The position numbers and the translations under genes were made by a program. From Methanococcoides sp. (GTDB lineage Archaea > Halobacteriota > Methanosarcinia > Methanosarcinales > Methanosarcinaceae), in the NCBI GenBank assembly GCA_021108185.1, contig JAIORJ010000077.1, positions 1-64,000 of the forward strand: DNA of 64,000 bases, given 5' to 3'. Below the pieces are notes generated by a model. That model ran no database searches. It was not told the DNA's origin and saw only the letters and a program-made list of their open reading frames with translations. Positions 39,616 to 48,044 of this stretch are shown here, in pieces; position 1 is the first letter of the stretch, and the number at the start of each line of letters is the position of its first letter.

Positions 39616-39747
39616 ATGACTGAAATTGAAGTTCTCAAAAACAGAGGGGATGAAGGAGGAATGACATCCCCACTCCCAATTAGTTATGAAATAGAACCAC
39701 CACCACCACAGCGTTCGTGTTTTCAGACCGTACCACCGGAGTCGTGA
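39616..39747 (+). CDS. Possible 43-residue peptide on repeat R1
   Basis: An ATG at 39616 opens 43 codons: MTEIEVLKNRGDEGG, then MTSPLPISYE, a Pro4 run, and SCFQTVPPES before TGA. The same segment from NRGD onwards is encoded at 42611-42705 with three amino acid changes. AAGGAGG occurs inside the frame, 1-2 nt before an inner ATG at 39661, too close for a normal ribosome binding site. Whether it is translated is open; the DNA identity continues past the stop codon, so the repeat is conserved as DNA, not only as a reading frame. Confidence 0.3.
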   Translation: MTEIEVLKNRGDEGGMTSPLPISYEIEPPPPQRSCFQTVPPES

Positions 39748-39773
39748 ATGACACATGGTTCTTAATATATAAT
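39638..39773 (+). repeat. 136-bp direct repeat R1, copy 1
   Basis: 136 bases match 42611-42746 with 5 mismatches and no gaps, same orientation. The two copies bracket the wHTH gene, the histidine kinase and two remnants of the recurrent segment. The right end is CTTAATATATAAT in both. Confidence 0.9.
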
Positions 39774-39903
39774 ATTACAATAATACCATATAAACTCTTC
39801 GAATGTTTTTAGAATGTCATTATGCTCATTATTATGGAATTTGCAGAAGATTCAGTGTTGTCTACTTCACTAGGGGTCTGGAAGACGCAAGATAGCTGGT
39901 ATT

Positions 39904-40002
39904 GCTAAGAGTGATAAGCCTTTTACTCTCAATATACATGTGAGGGAGAGGTTGGAAATTAGGGTCAATGTGGAATCGGTTGTTAGTGAGAGTATAATAT
40001 AA
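39904..40002 (+). pseudogene. Remnant C of the recurrent C-terminal segment
   Basis: The plus strand reads AKSDKPFTLNIHVRERLEI and then a non-homologous tail to TAA at 40000. Only the last 19 or so residues of the recurrent segment remain. Same peptide as at 986-1057 (minus strand there). Confidence 0.5.
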
Positions 40003-40071
40003 AATTAAAATGAAAAAGTAGTATGAGCAATTCAATCTATAAGGATTGGTTTCAAGCAATGTTAACTATAA

Positions 40072-40326
40072 TCAAGGGCTTTGATCGATAATGATCGAAT
40101 TAAGTTCATTCATCATTTTGAGGTACTCATTACCAGTTTCTGTAATATTGTATTTGTTGGATGATCTTTCTATTAATCCCATTCGCATCATTCTATCGAT
40201 ATAATGATCCGCCCTTTTAAAATTTAAATTTGCACTATAAACTATGCTTGTTTTCGTTACTTCTGATCCTTTTAAAACTTTCAGTATGTCTACTATTATT
40301 TCTAATTTTTCACGCATCTTCCCCAT
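40072..40326 (-). CDS. Small winged-helix DNA-binding protein
   Basis: 84 residues, or 81 from an inner ATG at 40317 with GGGGAAG before it. The layout (helical start EKLEIIVDILKVLKGSEVTK, recognition part NLNFKRADHYIDRMMRMGLI, wing SSNKYNITETGNEYL) is that of small archaeal winged-helix regulators. It lies upstream of, but is separate from, the histidine kinase gene on the same strand. Target unknown. Confidence 0.65.
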   Translation of the reverse strand: MGKMREKLEIIVDILKVLKGSEVTKTSIVYSANLNFKRADHYIDRMMRMGLIERSSNKYNITETGNEYLKMMNELNSIIIDQSP

Positions 40327-40442
40327 ACCCCAAGGAACTGAATATTTAGATTACTACAACTTGTATTCAATCATTATTATATTTAAGTATGATGCAATAT
40401 TGATATTTCTGTAATAGTCATTTGTTAAATGAAAAATTAAAA

Positions 40443-40577
40443 ATGAAGCAAAATGCCAAGATTGATAAGCTATTTACTTTTAATAATCGTGTGCTGGAGA
40501 CTCTCATTGATGATGGTATTGCCAAGGCAGTTGATGCAGCATTGGTTGAGATTATAAAAAGGAGGGAGTCCCTTTAA
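40443..40577 (+). pseudogene. Remnant D of the recurrent segment
   Basis: An open stretch from ATG 40443 encodes MKQNAKIDKLFTFNNRVLE and continues 25 residues to TAA. The first half is a diverged copy of the segment seen at 986, 1926, 39904 and 42441; the second half (TLIDDGIAKAVDAALVEIIK) is unique here. It could be a free small protein, but there is no ribosome binding site. Confidence 0.4.
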
Positions 40578-40638
40578 TTAGGGACTAACAAAATGCAAAT
40601 GCTTTCCACTAAAGCAGTTACATTCGAGATTAAATAAA

Positions 40639-42276
40639 TCAAAAGGATTTGTTTTCAAAAGCTATTGGAATTCTAAATGTGAACGTACTTCCTTTTCCAA
40701 CTTCGCTATCAACCCAGATATTTCCACCGTGCATTTCAACAAACTTATCGACAAGTGCAAGGCCGAGACCGGTGCCCTCATACTCTCTAGAATTTGAAGA
40801 ATCCACCTGATAGAACGGGTTGAACAGTTTATCCTGATAATTTGCTGAAATACCGATTCCACTATCCTTCACAAAAACAGAAATTATCTCATCAGTTGTA
40901 TTAATTCCCATTGTCACAGATCCTCCTTGATCAGTGAATTTAATGGCATTGCTCACGAGGTTGTAAAGTATCTGTTTGAATTTTACTGAATCTGCCACAA
41001 TAATAGGATTTTCAACATTAATGCTATAGTTTAGTTCAATCTCTTTCTTCATTGCAAGAGGCATCATTGTCTCTTTTATTTCATTGATAGCATCTTGAAT
41101 AGCAAACTCTTCAAGGATAAGCTCCATCTTACCAGCTTCGATCTTTGAGAAATCCAAAAGATCATTGATTAGCCCCAAAAGATGCTTTCCACTTCTAAGA
41201 ACATTAGATATGTATTTCTTCTGAGATTCATTCAAGGTACCAAAGTTCTCACAGATAAGTAGATCTGAGAAACCAATGATCGAAGTAAGAGGAGTTCGAA
41301 GTTCATGGCTCATATTTGAGATGAATTCGCTCTTGGTACGATTTGCATCTTCGGCAGTAAGTTTTGCTTGTAGCATTGCTTCCTGTGCTTTCTTGCGCTC
41401 GGTAATATTATCGAATGCTACCCCTACACAATTATTTGGTAAGGGAAAGACCTTGACTGAAAATGTATTCTCAAGAACTCGTTCATCACCATAGTAAATA
41501 TCTTCCAAGACTCTGGACTGACCAGTCCGAACAACTTCTGCATAAGTCTGTGGAATATCCTTCTCTCTGAGACCGGGAAAAATCTCATCTAAAGTATTTC
41601 CAAGGATAACTTCATTGGGAACACCTGTAAAATCAGAAGCTGCTGGATTTGCAGCTATCAGCCTGAGAGTTCTATCATCATCTAAGTTCTCTAAATAATA
41701 TACATAAAGCCCTATTCGCACATTCTCGAAGATGTCTGCATACTGTTGAATGGCCTTTTCCGCTTTTACAGAAGCTTCTAGCACTTTTTTTTCAGCAAGC
41801 TTCTGTTCTGTAATATCATCTGCAATGAGCAAAACTGTTGATTCATTGTTTTGTTTTATCAAGATCGTTGAAATTATAAGATGAAGTGTTGCAGACCGGT
41901 CATTGGTCATTATTTCCAATTCACCTTCCTTTTTGTAAATGTTCTCACCGGTCTCAAAAGTGTGCATTACAGAGTTTCGCACAGTACATTCTGAGCATTC
42001 TCTGTTTTTTCCACACCCTTCTTCTTTTAACGAATTCATACATCCAAACAATTCGCCACCAAGGAGATCAACACAATCTTTTTTTTCTTTTCCTAATTTA
42101 ATAGAAGCAGCACGATTGATGTTTTCAATTTTCCCGTCCGTATTGACAAGAATCATAGTTAATGGGATATGATCAAAAATAGAATTTAAGATGCTAGGAT
42201 CCATAAGAGATTCAGCTGGAATTTTACAAGATTCGTCGACCTTGATGTCATTCAGAATTTTTTCACTTCTAACCAT
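40639..42276 (-). CDS. Soluble PAS-PAS sensor histidine kinase
   Basis: 545 residues without membrane helices. PAS domain 1 (about 30-155) contains an unusual cysteine cluster: GCMNSLKEEGCGKNRECSEC at about 78-97. PAS domain 2 (about 175-295) is followed by the histidine kinase core: H-box FISNMSHELRTPLTS near 320, N-box NLVSNAIKFTD, G1 VKDSGIGIS, and GTGLGLALV. No receiver domain is attached and no response regulator is next to it. The cysteines could hold heme or a metal or sense redox state. It lies between two copies of repeat R1. Confidence 0.9.
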   Translation of the reverse strand: MVRSEKILNDIKVDESCKIPAESLMDPSILNSIFDHIPLTMILVNTDGKIENINRAASIKLGKEKKDCVDLLGGELFGCMNSLKEEGCGKNRECSECTVRNSVMHTFETGENIYKKEGELEIMTNDRSATLHLIISTILIKQNNESTVLLIADDITEQKLAEKKVLEASVKAEKAIQQYADIFENVRIGLYVYYLENLDDDRTLRLIAANPAASDFTGVPNEVILGNTLDEIFPGLREKDIPQTYAEVVRTGQSRVLEDIYYGDERVLENTFSVKVFPLPNNCVGVAFDNITERKKAQEAMLQAKLTAEDANRTKSEFISNMSHELRTPLTSIIGFSDLLICENFGTLNESQKKYISNVLRSGKHLLGLINDLLDFSKIEAGKMELILEEFAIQDAINEIKETMMPLAMKKEIELNYSINVENPIIVADSVKFKQILYNLVSNAIKFTDQGGSVTMGINTTDEIISVFVKDSGIGISANYQDKLFNPFYQVDSSNSREYEGTGLGLALVDKFVEMHGGNIWVDSEVGKGSTFTFRIPIAFENKSF

Positions 42277-42440
42277 ATTTTACTCACTTCATATTTCATG
42301 CAGAACTATTGAACATTCCAATGAATGTATGTCCACAATTTGTTGTACACCGTTTATTAGTTAATAGCTTTTACGGCTATAATAATAAGTCGGGATAATA
42401 TATATTAATACATAAATATATTGTATCACTGGCATATAAT

Positions 42441-42611
42441 GATTCCGATTTGCTAAGGAAGAAGACTATTGATATGCCTTATGTTGAATGGAAGTAAATG
42501 GGATTTTCTAAATGCAGTTTGTATTACATGAAACAGAACGCCAGAAGTGAGAAGCTGTTTAGTCTCAATCGCCATATAATAGAATGCTTGGAGATGTGTG
42601 AAGGTTGTTGA
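42441..42611 (+). pseudogene. Remnant E of the recurrent segment, with internal stop
   Basis: The frame reads LLRKKTIDMPYVEWK, then TAA (42495-42497), then MGFSKCSLYYMKQNARSEK and LFSLNRHIIECLE to TGA. This aligns along its whole length with remnant A (IIDISYTEWKKMGFFKGTLH). The internal TAA shows that it is not a functional gene. It abuts repeat R1 copy 2, which starts at the last base of its stop codon. Confidence 0.55.
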
Positions 42612-42746
42612 AAACAGAGGGGATAAAGGAGGAATGACATCCCCACTCCCAATTAGTTATGAAGTAGAACCACCACCACCACAGTGTTCGTGTTTTCAGA
42701 CCGTTCCACCGGAGTCGTGAATGATACATGGTTCTTAATATATAAT
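42611..42746 (+). repeat. 136-bp direct repeat R1, copy 2
   Basis: Second copy of the sequence at 39638-39773; the coding version here reads YEVEPPPPQCSCFQTVPPES. It follows remnant E directly. Confidence 0.9.
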
Positions 42747-42799
42747 TATAAGTTAATAGAATATTAACTTATAGTACATATTTATGATGTAATAATATT

Positions 42800-42865
42800 C
42801 ATTATTAATAAATATGTGAGTGGTATCGTGCAGGAGCTTGTTTTTTGGGATGTTGGTTGTTGTAC
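42800..42865 (+). repeat. 66-bp direct repeat R2, copy 2
   Basis: Second copy of 37422-37487, about 5.4 kb away in the same orientation and 53 nt after R1 copy 2. The remaining bases of 42277-43293 are AT-rich with no gene that I can support. Confidence 0.85.
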
Positions 42866-43293
42866 ACCTTGTCAAATTCTTAATTGTCACTCACAAATTG
42901 TACATAAATTTTAAATGTATTCGCTTCTCATATACAGTATATACACTTCATGCTTGAGTTTAATGAGTAATTAACATTGTTAACTTTTGTTTTATCTGTG
43001 CTTACGAATCCGTTTATTCGATAAGACTTTTTATAAAAATATTACGTTATCAATGTTTTATTCATTAGTCCTATAAAGTAAACCTTTAATATGCATGAAT
43101 GTGTATATACAAATTGCAAAAAAATCTAAAGATGGCAAGTGTGAAATTTTGGCGAATGGCACACTCGACATCAAGGAATAGATAAAATGAATTGTAAATA
43201 CTATACTATATGTAGTTTTTCCTTTTTATAGGGAAAAGAATTCGGAATCGAATTGTCCGCGAACCCTGCTTATTTTGAAGGAGTGGGGTATAT

Positions 43294-43620
43294 ATGGTGA
43301 ATCCTCTCGAATTAATCATTGAATCATTGGGTGTTCAAATTGGATTTTTTGGATGGTTGATGTTAACAATTGCTGCCTATTTTGTATTTGGATTTGGGGG
43401 TTGTGTTTTTGATTTTACTTGTTGGAGATTTAGAAATCAATCAAATGGTCAATTCATAAAGTGGGAATTTCCTTTAATTTTTGGGACTTTTGGAGACCTT
43501 TTGTTGATAGGTTATACATTGGACACAATGAACTGGATAGAAGCAATAGGTGCATTCGGCGGATTGGTTGTTTGTATAGGTTTAACCGTATTGTTTGGAA
43601 TGTCAACAAGGAGCAGGTAA
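43294..43620 (+). CDS. Small membrane protein of unknown function
   Basis: 108 residues with three predicted membrane helices (about 15-40, 58-75, 83-103) and a conserved-looking FGFGGCVFDFTCWRF patch between the first two. GGAGTGGGG precedes the ATG by about 10 nt. It is monocistronic and ends in a terminator that overlaps its stop. Family not recognised. Confidence 0.6.
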   Translation: MVNPLELIIESLGVQIGFFGWLMLTIAAYFVFGFGGCVFDFTCWRFRNQSNGQFIKWEFPLIFGTFGDLLLIGYTLDTMNWIEAIGAFGGLVVCIGLTVLFGMSTRSR

Positions 43621-43630
43621 GCTGCTCCTT
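43608..43630 (+). terminator. Terminator overlapping the stop of the small membrane protein
   Basis: AAGGAGCAG-GTAAG-CTGCTCCTT is a perfect 9-bp stem; the loop contains the TAA stop codon. A T-rich stretch follows. Confidence 0.7.
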
Positions 43631-43753
43631 TTAAATTTTTAATTATCTATTTTTGATTTCGTCTCTACACTTCATTGCTGCCAAAACACACAGTTATCCA
43701 CGGTACTGCCAAAACCATCCTTCTTTCTTCAGTACTTAACCACGTTTATATAA

Positions 43754-43771
43754 TGCTGCGAGAATGTAGCA
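43754..43771. promoter_or_regulatory. Inverted repeat near the promoter of the redox operon
   Basis: TGCTGC-GAGAAT-GTAGCA (one mismatch) lies directly after a TTTATATAAT TATA-like box (43744-43753) and 27 nt before the regulator's ATG. This is where an operator for autoregulation would be expected. Inference only. Confidence 0.4.
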
Positions 43772-43798
43772 GTACTGACAATTATTGGCGGTGATTCA

Positions 43799-44146
43799 AT
43801 GATAGACTTCGCATGTAAAGAATTCAAAATCAAAGATGTGATAAAATGTGCTCTGAACCTGACGCGGGCTGATATGAAAGTATTGGAGTACTTCTTTGAA
43901 GAACCCGATAATTGGAGCAAAACGGAACAGATCGCAATTCTTGTGGAACTCGACCTTTCAACGGTCCAGAGGTCTGTCAAGAAGTTGCATGAGAAAGGAA
44001 TACTCACACGATCACAGAACAATCTCGATGGGGGCGGTTACTCATTCATTTACAAAATAAACAACAAAAAGGAGATCAAAGAACTGATAATGGGAATTGT
44101 CAGCAAATGGGCAGCAAAAGTAGAACAGGAACTGGAGGATTGGTAA
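43799..44146 (+). CDS. Winged-helix (MarR/TrmB-like) regulator of the redox operon
   Basis: 115 residues. NLTRADMKVLEYFFEEPDNW, QIAILVELDLSTVQRSVKKL and HEKGILTRSQNNLDGGGYSF give the helix-turn-helix and wing. The C-terminal helix could dimerise. GGCGGTGATTCA is the ribosome binding site. The next gene's ATG begins right after its stop, so it is coupled to the ferredoxin-type membrane protein, whose expression it may control. Confidence 0.75.
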   Translation: MIDFACKEFKIKDVIKCALNLTRADMKVLEYFFEEPDNWSKTEQIAILVELDLSTVQRSVKKLHEKGILTRSQNNLDGGGYSFIYKINNKKEIKELIMGIVSKWAAKVEQELEDW

Positions 44147-44764
44147 ATGCTTAAAATAACCCCATATCTTGGTCCATTGGTAGTGATCGTTTCCATTGCC
44201 GGTCTCTGGTATCCGCTACTTGGTTACTTCATGCTCCTTGTCATGGGAACATTGTTCATAACCAGTATCTTCAGAGGGCGTTGGTTCTGTGGGAATCTCT
44301 GTCCACGTGGTAGCTACTTCGATTACGGGATAATCAAGATCTCAAAGAAAAGGAAGATCCCCAAGGTCCTGTCAAGTATGTGGATCAGGGTCCCGGTATT
44401 CACTCTCATGATGGCTTTCATGTTGTACCGTATCTCAGTAACGATTGCAGCACAGAATACCGTTGAACTTATTGGTATGATCTTTGTGTCAATATGTCTT
44501 ACGACGACCATTATTGGTACAATGCTTGGTGGCTACTTCAACACAAGGTCCTGGTGTAACTTCTGTCCAATGGGAACAATGCAGAGGTTTATCGGTGGTA
44601 ACAAGTACCAGCTTAAGATGGACCATAAGTCATGTGTTGACTGCAAGAAATGTGAAAAGGTCTGCCCGATGGAACTTAAGGTTCGTGATATCGGTAACAA
44701 CCCGGATTGTATCAAATGTGGTCGATGTATTGAGAGCTGTCCCAAGGATTCACTGACATTTTAA
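44147..44764 (+). CDS. NapH/CcoG-like membrane ferredoxin protein
   Basis: 205 residues. Four membrane helices (about 5-24, 26-42, 80-100, 107-128). CGNLCPRGS (C48, C52) and CNFCPMGT (C137, C140) are the C-x3-CP and C-x2-CP motifs of the NapH/CcoG family. Two [4Fe-4S] binding motifs follow: C163, C166, C169, C173 and C188, C191, C194, C198. The protein probably transfers electrons between the membrane and a soluble partner, perhaps the FAD/HdrD fusion downstream. The start follows directly on the regulator's stop. Confidence 0.85.
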   Translation: MLKITPYLGPLVVIVSIAGLWYPLLGYFMLLVMGTLFITSIFRGRWFCGNLCPRGSYFDYGIIKISKKRKIPKVLSSMWIRVPVFTLMMAFMLYRISVTIAAQNTVELIGMIFVSICLTTTIIGTMLGGYFNTRSWCNFCPMGTMQRFIGGNKYQLKMDHKSCVDCKKCEKVCPMELKVRDIGNNPDCIKCGRCIESCPKDSLTF

Positions 44765-44770
44765 TTGGAT

Positions 44771-44806
44771 ATTTGTCCAATTTCTTTTTTTAAAAATTGG
44801 ACAAAT
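44771..44806. terminator. 13-bp inverted repeat after the NapH-like gene
   Basis: ATTTGTCCAATTT (44771-44783) and AAATTGGACAAAT (44794-44806) are perfectly complementary around a loop containing seven T. It can serve as the terminator of the upstream gene, or as an operator of the downstream gene, whose TATA-like CATATTTATAAAA follows at about 44815-44827. Confidence 0.6.
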
Positions 44807-44867
44807 CTCCATATCATATTTATAAAATTTATATTGAATGACACCCAACCTATAAGGGGGAGAACAT

Positions 44868-47800
44868 ATGGCAAGAAACACAGCAGATCTGAATTCCTCT
44901 CAGCAGGAAGAAATTGCCGCCATATTTGGCGACCGTGTGAACTTAAGCAAAAGAGAAAGACACTTCTATTGTCATGATGTCGGAGCACTTCCTTCAATGG
45001 CAAAGATGATGTTAGGCAACACCGATCCTGCCGCGATTGTAAAATTGCGTACCGAGGATGATATTGTCAAACTGATGGAATTCGCGCGAAAATATTCTAT
45101 TCCTATTGTCCCCCGTGCAGGAGCATCATCCGGTTATGGTGGTGTCATTCCTACAAAAGGTGGTATCGTTGCAGATGTCAATCTGCTGAACGACATTATA
45201 TCCATCGATACTGAGAACATGACGGTGACCGTTGGAGCAGGTATCGTTTGGGAACGTCTTGAAAGAAAGCTGAACAAAGAGGACCTCTCTGTATGTGCCA
45301 TGCCTTCAAGTGCTCCGGCAGCAACGGTCGGTGGCTGGCTTGCTCAGAACGGTATCGGTTATGGCAGCTATGAATATGGCTGGTCCCAGGACACAATGGT
45401 CTCCGCAAGGGCAGTATTGCCAAACGGCGAGATCAGGGATTTCTCAGGCGATGAAATGGATGCCCTCATTGGAAGTATGGGTACTATAGGCATCATCACG
45501 CAGATCACCCTTAATATAAGAAACAAAGAAGACACCGCTATAATCTCTGCGGAATTTGCAGACCCGGCCTCCATGCAGAAAGCTCTCCAGGCGGTAAAAG
45601 AAGCAAAAGTGCCACTGTGGTCTATCTCATTTATAAATCCCGATTGGGCAGGCATGAAGAATGAAATGCCGTTTTCTACCCATCATGGGGAACCGGTTCT
45701 CGAGGACAGACCGGAATTGCCCAAGTCATATATTTGTAACTTCATTTATCCTGAGTCAAGGGATGTTAGTGCCCTTGAAAATATTATTACCAGCAGTGGT
45801 GGCAAAGTCCTTTCTGAAGAGATCGCCAAACATGAAGCCGGAGAATGGTTCCGTTCCATGAAAGTAAAGAGACTCGGTCCTTCCTTCATTCCTGCAGAGA
45901 TAATCGTACCTCTGGACAAGGTGGACAAAGTTGTCAGCGAGATCAAGCAGAAGATCTCTCTTCCTGTGCTCATGGAAGGTATGGTTGCAAAGGATGGCAA
46001 TGTCATACTGCTCTGTTTCATACCTCACTCCGAAAGGTCGTTCAAGTTCAACCTCGCATTCACCTTGGGTATCAGCATCGTCAAGATAGCTGAAGAGAAC
46101 GGCGGAAGGATATATGCTTCAGGTCTTTACTTTGCAAAAGAGGCAGAGAAGGTCTATGGTAACCGTCTTAAGAAGATGCTTGACCTCAAACAACAGGTCG
46201 ATCCTGATGACATAATGAACCCGGAGACAATTTCAGGTAAAGGCATTCTCAAGACCGGAATTACATTATCAAAAGCATTCGAGCCAATGATGAGGTTCGT
46301 AGGTAATCGCAGCGGCATAGGGGTCGAGAAGTTCAGTAAACAGAAGGATATTGAGGCCGATGTTGTTTCTCATGCATACACCTGTGCTCAATGTGGTTAC
46401 TGTGTCGAGGAATGTGACCAGTACTACGGTCGTGGCTGGGAATCCCAGTCCCCCAGAGGCAAGTGGTTCTTCATCAAGGAATATCTTGCAGGCAGGGACA
46501 AGATGACTCAGGAACAGGTGGACACGTTCCTTGCCTGTACCACCTGTGAGCTTTGTGATCACAGATGCCAGCTCGACCTCCCAATAAATGATTCCTGGAT
46601 GACCCTGAGGAATGAACTGGTACTGAACCGTGGCATGATGACCATCCCACCGTTCGAGATAATGGCTTCCAGTCTGCTCAAAGAGCGAAATATCTGGGGA
46701 GAATACCTCAAGAACAGGGAAGAATGGATTCCTGAGGACCTTAAGCCAAAGATCAAGGACAAGGCAGAATACGCTTACTTCGCAGGATGTACTGCATCCT
46801 TTGTGGAGAAGGACATTGCTGAGGCTTCCGTCCGTCTGCTTACAGACGCAGGTCTGGAGATAACATATCTCGGCAAGGAAGAGTCCTGTTGTGGTATCCC
46901 TATGCTTGCAGCCGGTAAGTGGGATGTTTTCGAGAAGATCATGAGGATGAACATCGAGAACATGAAGAAGAAGGGTGTTAAGACCGTTATCACCTCCTGT
47001 CCGGCATGCTGGTTGGTATGGGACACATTCTATCGCCAGTGGGCGGAGAAGCTCGGTATCGAATATGACTTCGAGGCCAAACACTATTCACAGGTGCTGG
47101 AGGACAAGCTCGATGTGCTTTCTGAGAAGTTCGTCAAACCGCTTGACAAGGTAGTAACCATACACGATGCATGCCACATAGGTCGTGCAGGCGGCATATA
47201 CGAGCCACCAAGGAACCTTATCAAAGCAGTGCCAGGCGTTGATTTCCGTGAAATGGAACATAACAGGGAGAACGGTCATTGCTGTGGCTCAGTGCTCACA
47301 CTGGTCGCTGATCCGGAAGTTGCGAATGTTATTGGTAACATGAGACTGAAGGAAGCCGAGGCTATCGGTGCTGAGGTCATGGTCGCAGCCTGTCCATGTT
47401 GCCAGGTGCAGTTGAGGATAGCTGCCGAGAACAGTGGCAGTTCTGTGAACGTTCAGGACCTTTCGGCAACTGTTGCCCGTAGTCTTGGGTATGATATACC
47501 TGACACCACAAACGCTGCACTCACAGCATGGGCGACATTCGACCAGATGATCCATCTGCTAAGACCTGAGAACATGACCGATCTTATGGTAGAGCTGCTC
47601 CCAGAAATGATGGCTGCAATGCCTGCTCCGCTGCGTGGTATGATGAAGATGGTAAAGTATGTACCAGGCATGGACCTCATGATGAAGCCAATGATGCCTA
47701 TCATGATGCCAATGCTCCTGCCAGGCATAATGCCAAAGGTCATGCCGGAGATGCTCGAAGCTGTGGGAAGGCGTGTTCAGATGTCCGATGATCTGAGAGA

Positions 47801-47915
47801 ACAGATGCCTGATCTTATGCCAGAAGCGATGGGCAACCTGATGCCGAACATGCTTCCACAGATCGTTCCACTGCTGACGCCGAAGATGATCAAGTATATT
47901 AAAGAGGAATATTGA
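44868..47915 (+). CDS. FAD-linked oxidase fused to HdrD-like Fe-S protein, Met/Pro-rich tail
   Basis: 1015 residues. The FAD-binding type 4 domain (about 45-230, PRAGASSGYGGVIPTKGGIV) and FAD-oxidase C domain (about 235-450) are of GlcD/lactate dehydrogenase type. Two Fe-S motifs follow, CAQCGYCVEEC and CTTCELCDHRC (about 505-570), then two CCG domains: GCTASF...SCCGIP...SCPACW and ACHIGR...HCCGSV...ACPCCQ, as in HdrD and GlcF. The last ~110 residues hold about 26 Met and many Pro (MMKPMMPIMMPMLLPGIMP). It probably oxidises a 2-hydroxyacid and passes electrons through Fe-S centres; the substrate is unknown. The membrane ferredoxin gene upstream may be its partner. AAGGGGGAG precedes the ATG. 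Confidence 0.85.
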   Translation: MARNTADLNSSQQEEIAAIFGDRVNLSKRERHFYCHDVGALPSMAKMMLGNTDPAAIVKLRTEDDIVKLMEFARKYSIPIVPRAGASSGYGGVIPTKGGIVADVNLLNDIISIDTENMTVTVGAGIVWERLERKLNKEDLSVCAMPSSAPAATVGGWLAQNGIGYGSYEYGWSQDTMVSARAVLPNGEIRDFSGDEMDALIGSMGTIGIITQITLNIRNKEDTAIISAEFADPASMQKALQAVKEAKVPLWSISFINPDWAGMKNEMPFSTHHGEPVLEDRPELPKSYICNFIYPESRDVSALENIITSSGGKVLSEEIAKHEAGEWFRSMKVKRLGPSFIPAEIIVPLDKVDKVVSEIKQKISLPVLMEGMVAKDGNVILLCFIPHSERSFKFNLAFTLGISIVKIAEENGGRIYASGLYFAKEAEKVYGNRLKKMLDLKQQVDPDDIMNPETISGKGILKTGITLSKAFEPMMRFVGNRSGIGVEKFSKQKDIEADVVSHAYTCAQCGYCVEECDQYYGRGWESQSPRGKWFFIKEYLAGRDKMTQEQVDTFLACTTCELCDHRCQLDLPINDSWMTLRNELVLNRGMMTIPPFEIMASSLLKERNIWGEYLKNREEWIPEDLKPKIKDKAEYAYFAGCTASFVEKDIAEASVRLLTDAGLEITYLGKEESCCGIPMLAAGKWDVFEKIMRMNIENMKKKGVKTVITSCPACWLVWDTFYRQWAEKLGIEYDFEAKHYSQVLEDKLDVLSEKFVKPLDKVVTIHDACHIGRAGGIYEPPRNLIKAVPGVDFREMEHNRENGHCCGSVLTLVADPEVANVIGNMRLKEAEAIGAEVMVAACPCCQVQLRIAAENSGSSVNVQDLSATVARSLGYDIPDTTNAALTAWATFDQMIHLLRPENMTDLMVELLPEMMAAMPAPLRGMMKMVKYVPGMDLMMKPMMPIMMPMLLPGIMPKVMPEMLEAVGRRVQMSDDLREQMPDLMPEAMGNLMPNMLPQIVPLLTPKMIKYIKEEY

Positions 47916-47941
47916 GGGTTTTAGGCATTTTAGTTATTTTT

Positions 47942-47965
47942 TGAGATGATTCTCATATCATCTCA
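47942..47965 (+). terminator. Terminator of the FAD/HdrD fusion gene
   Basis: TGAGATGAT-TCTCAT-ATCATCTCA, a perfect 9-bp stem 26 nt after the stop, followed by TTTTCTTTT. Confidence 0.75.
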
Positions 47966-48017
47966 TTTTCTTTTATAACTCTGATTGATTACAAAGATAG
48001 TTGTTAGTTTTACCCCA

Positions 48018-48044
48018 CATAATAGGCAAAATAAGCCTATTATG
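48018..48044. repeat. 10-bp perfect inverted repeat
   Basis: CATAATAGGC-AAAATAA-GCCTATTATG. It is not followed by a T run and lies in an intergenic stretch (47966-48257) with no other feature; an operator or RNA hairpin is possible. Confidence 0.4.

Noticed and set aside
39661-39663. Inner ATG of repeat R1 as start with AAGGAGG
   Set aside because: The spacing is only 1-2 nt; no normal initiation is expected.
42528-42611. Remnant E as a functional small gene
   Set aside because: The homologous frame continues upstream across a TAA, so it is a decayed copy.
46269-47084. 271-codon open frame antisense to the FAD/HdrD fusion
   Set aside because: The sense strand encodes clear Fe-S and CCG motifs; the antisense frame has no recognisable domain and is a codon-usage shadow.
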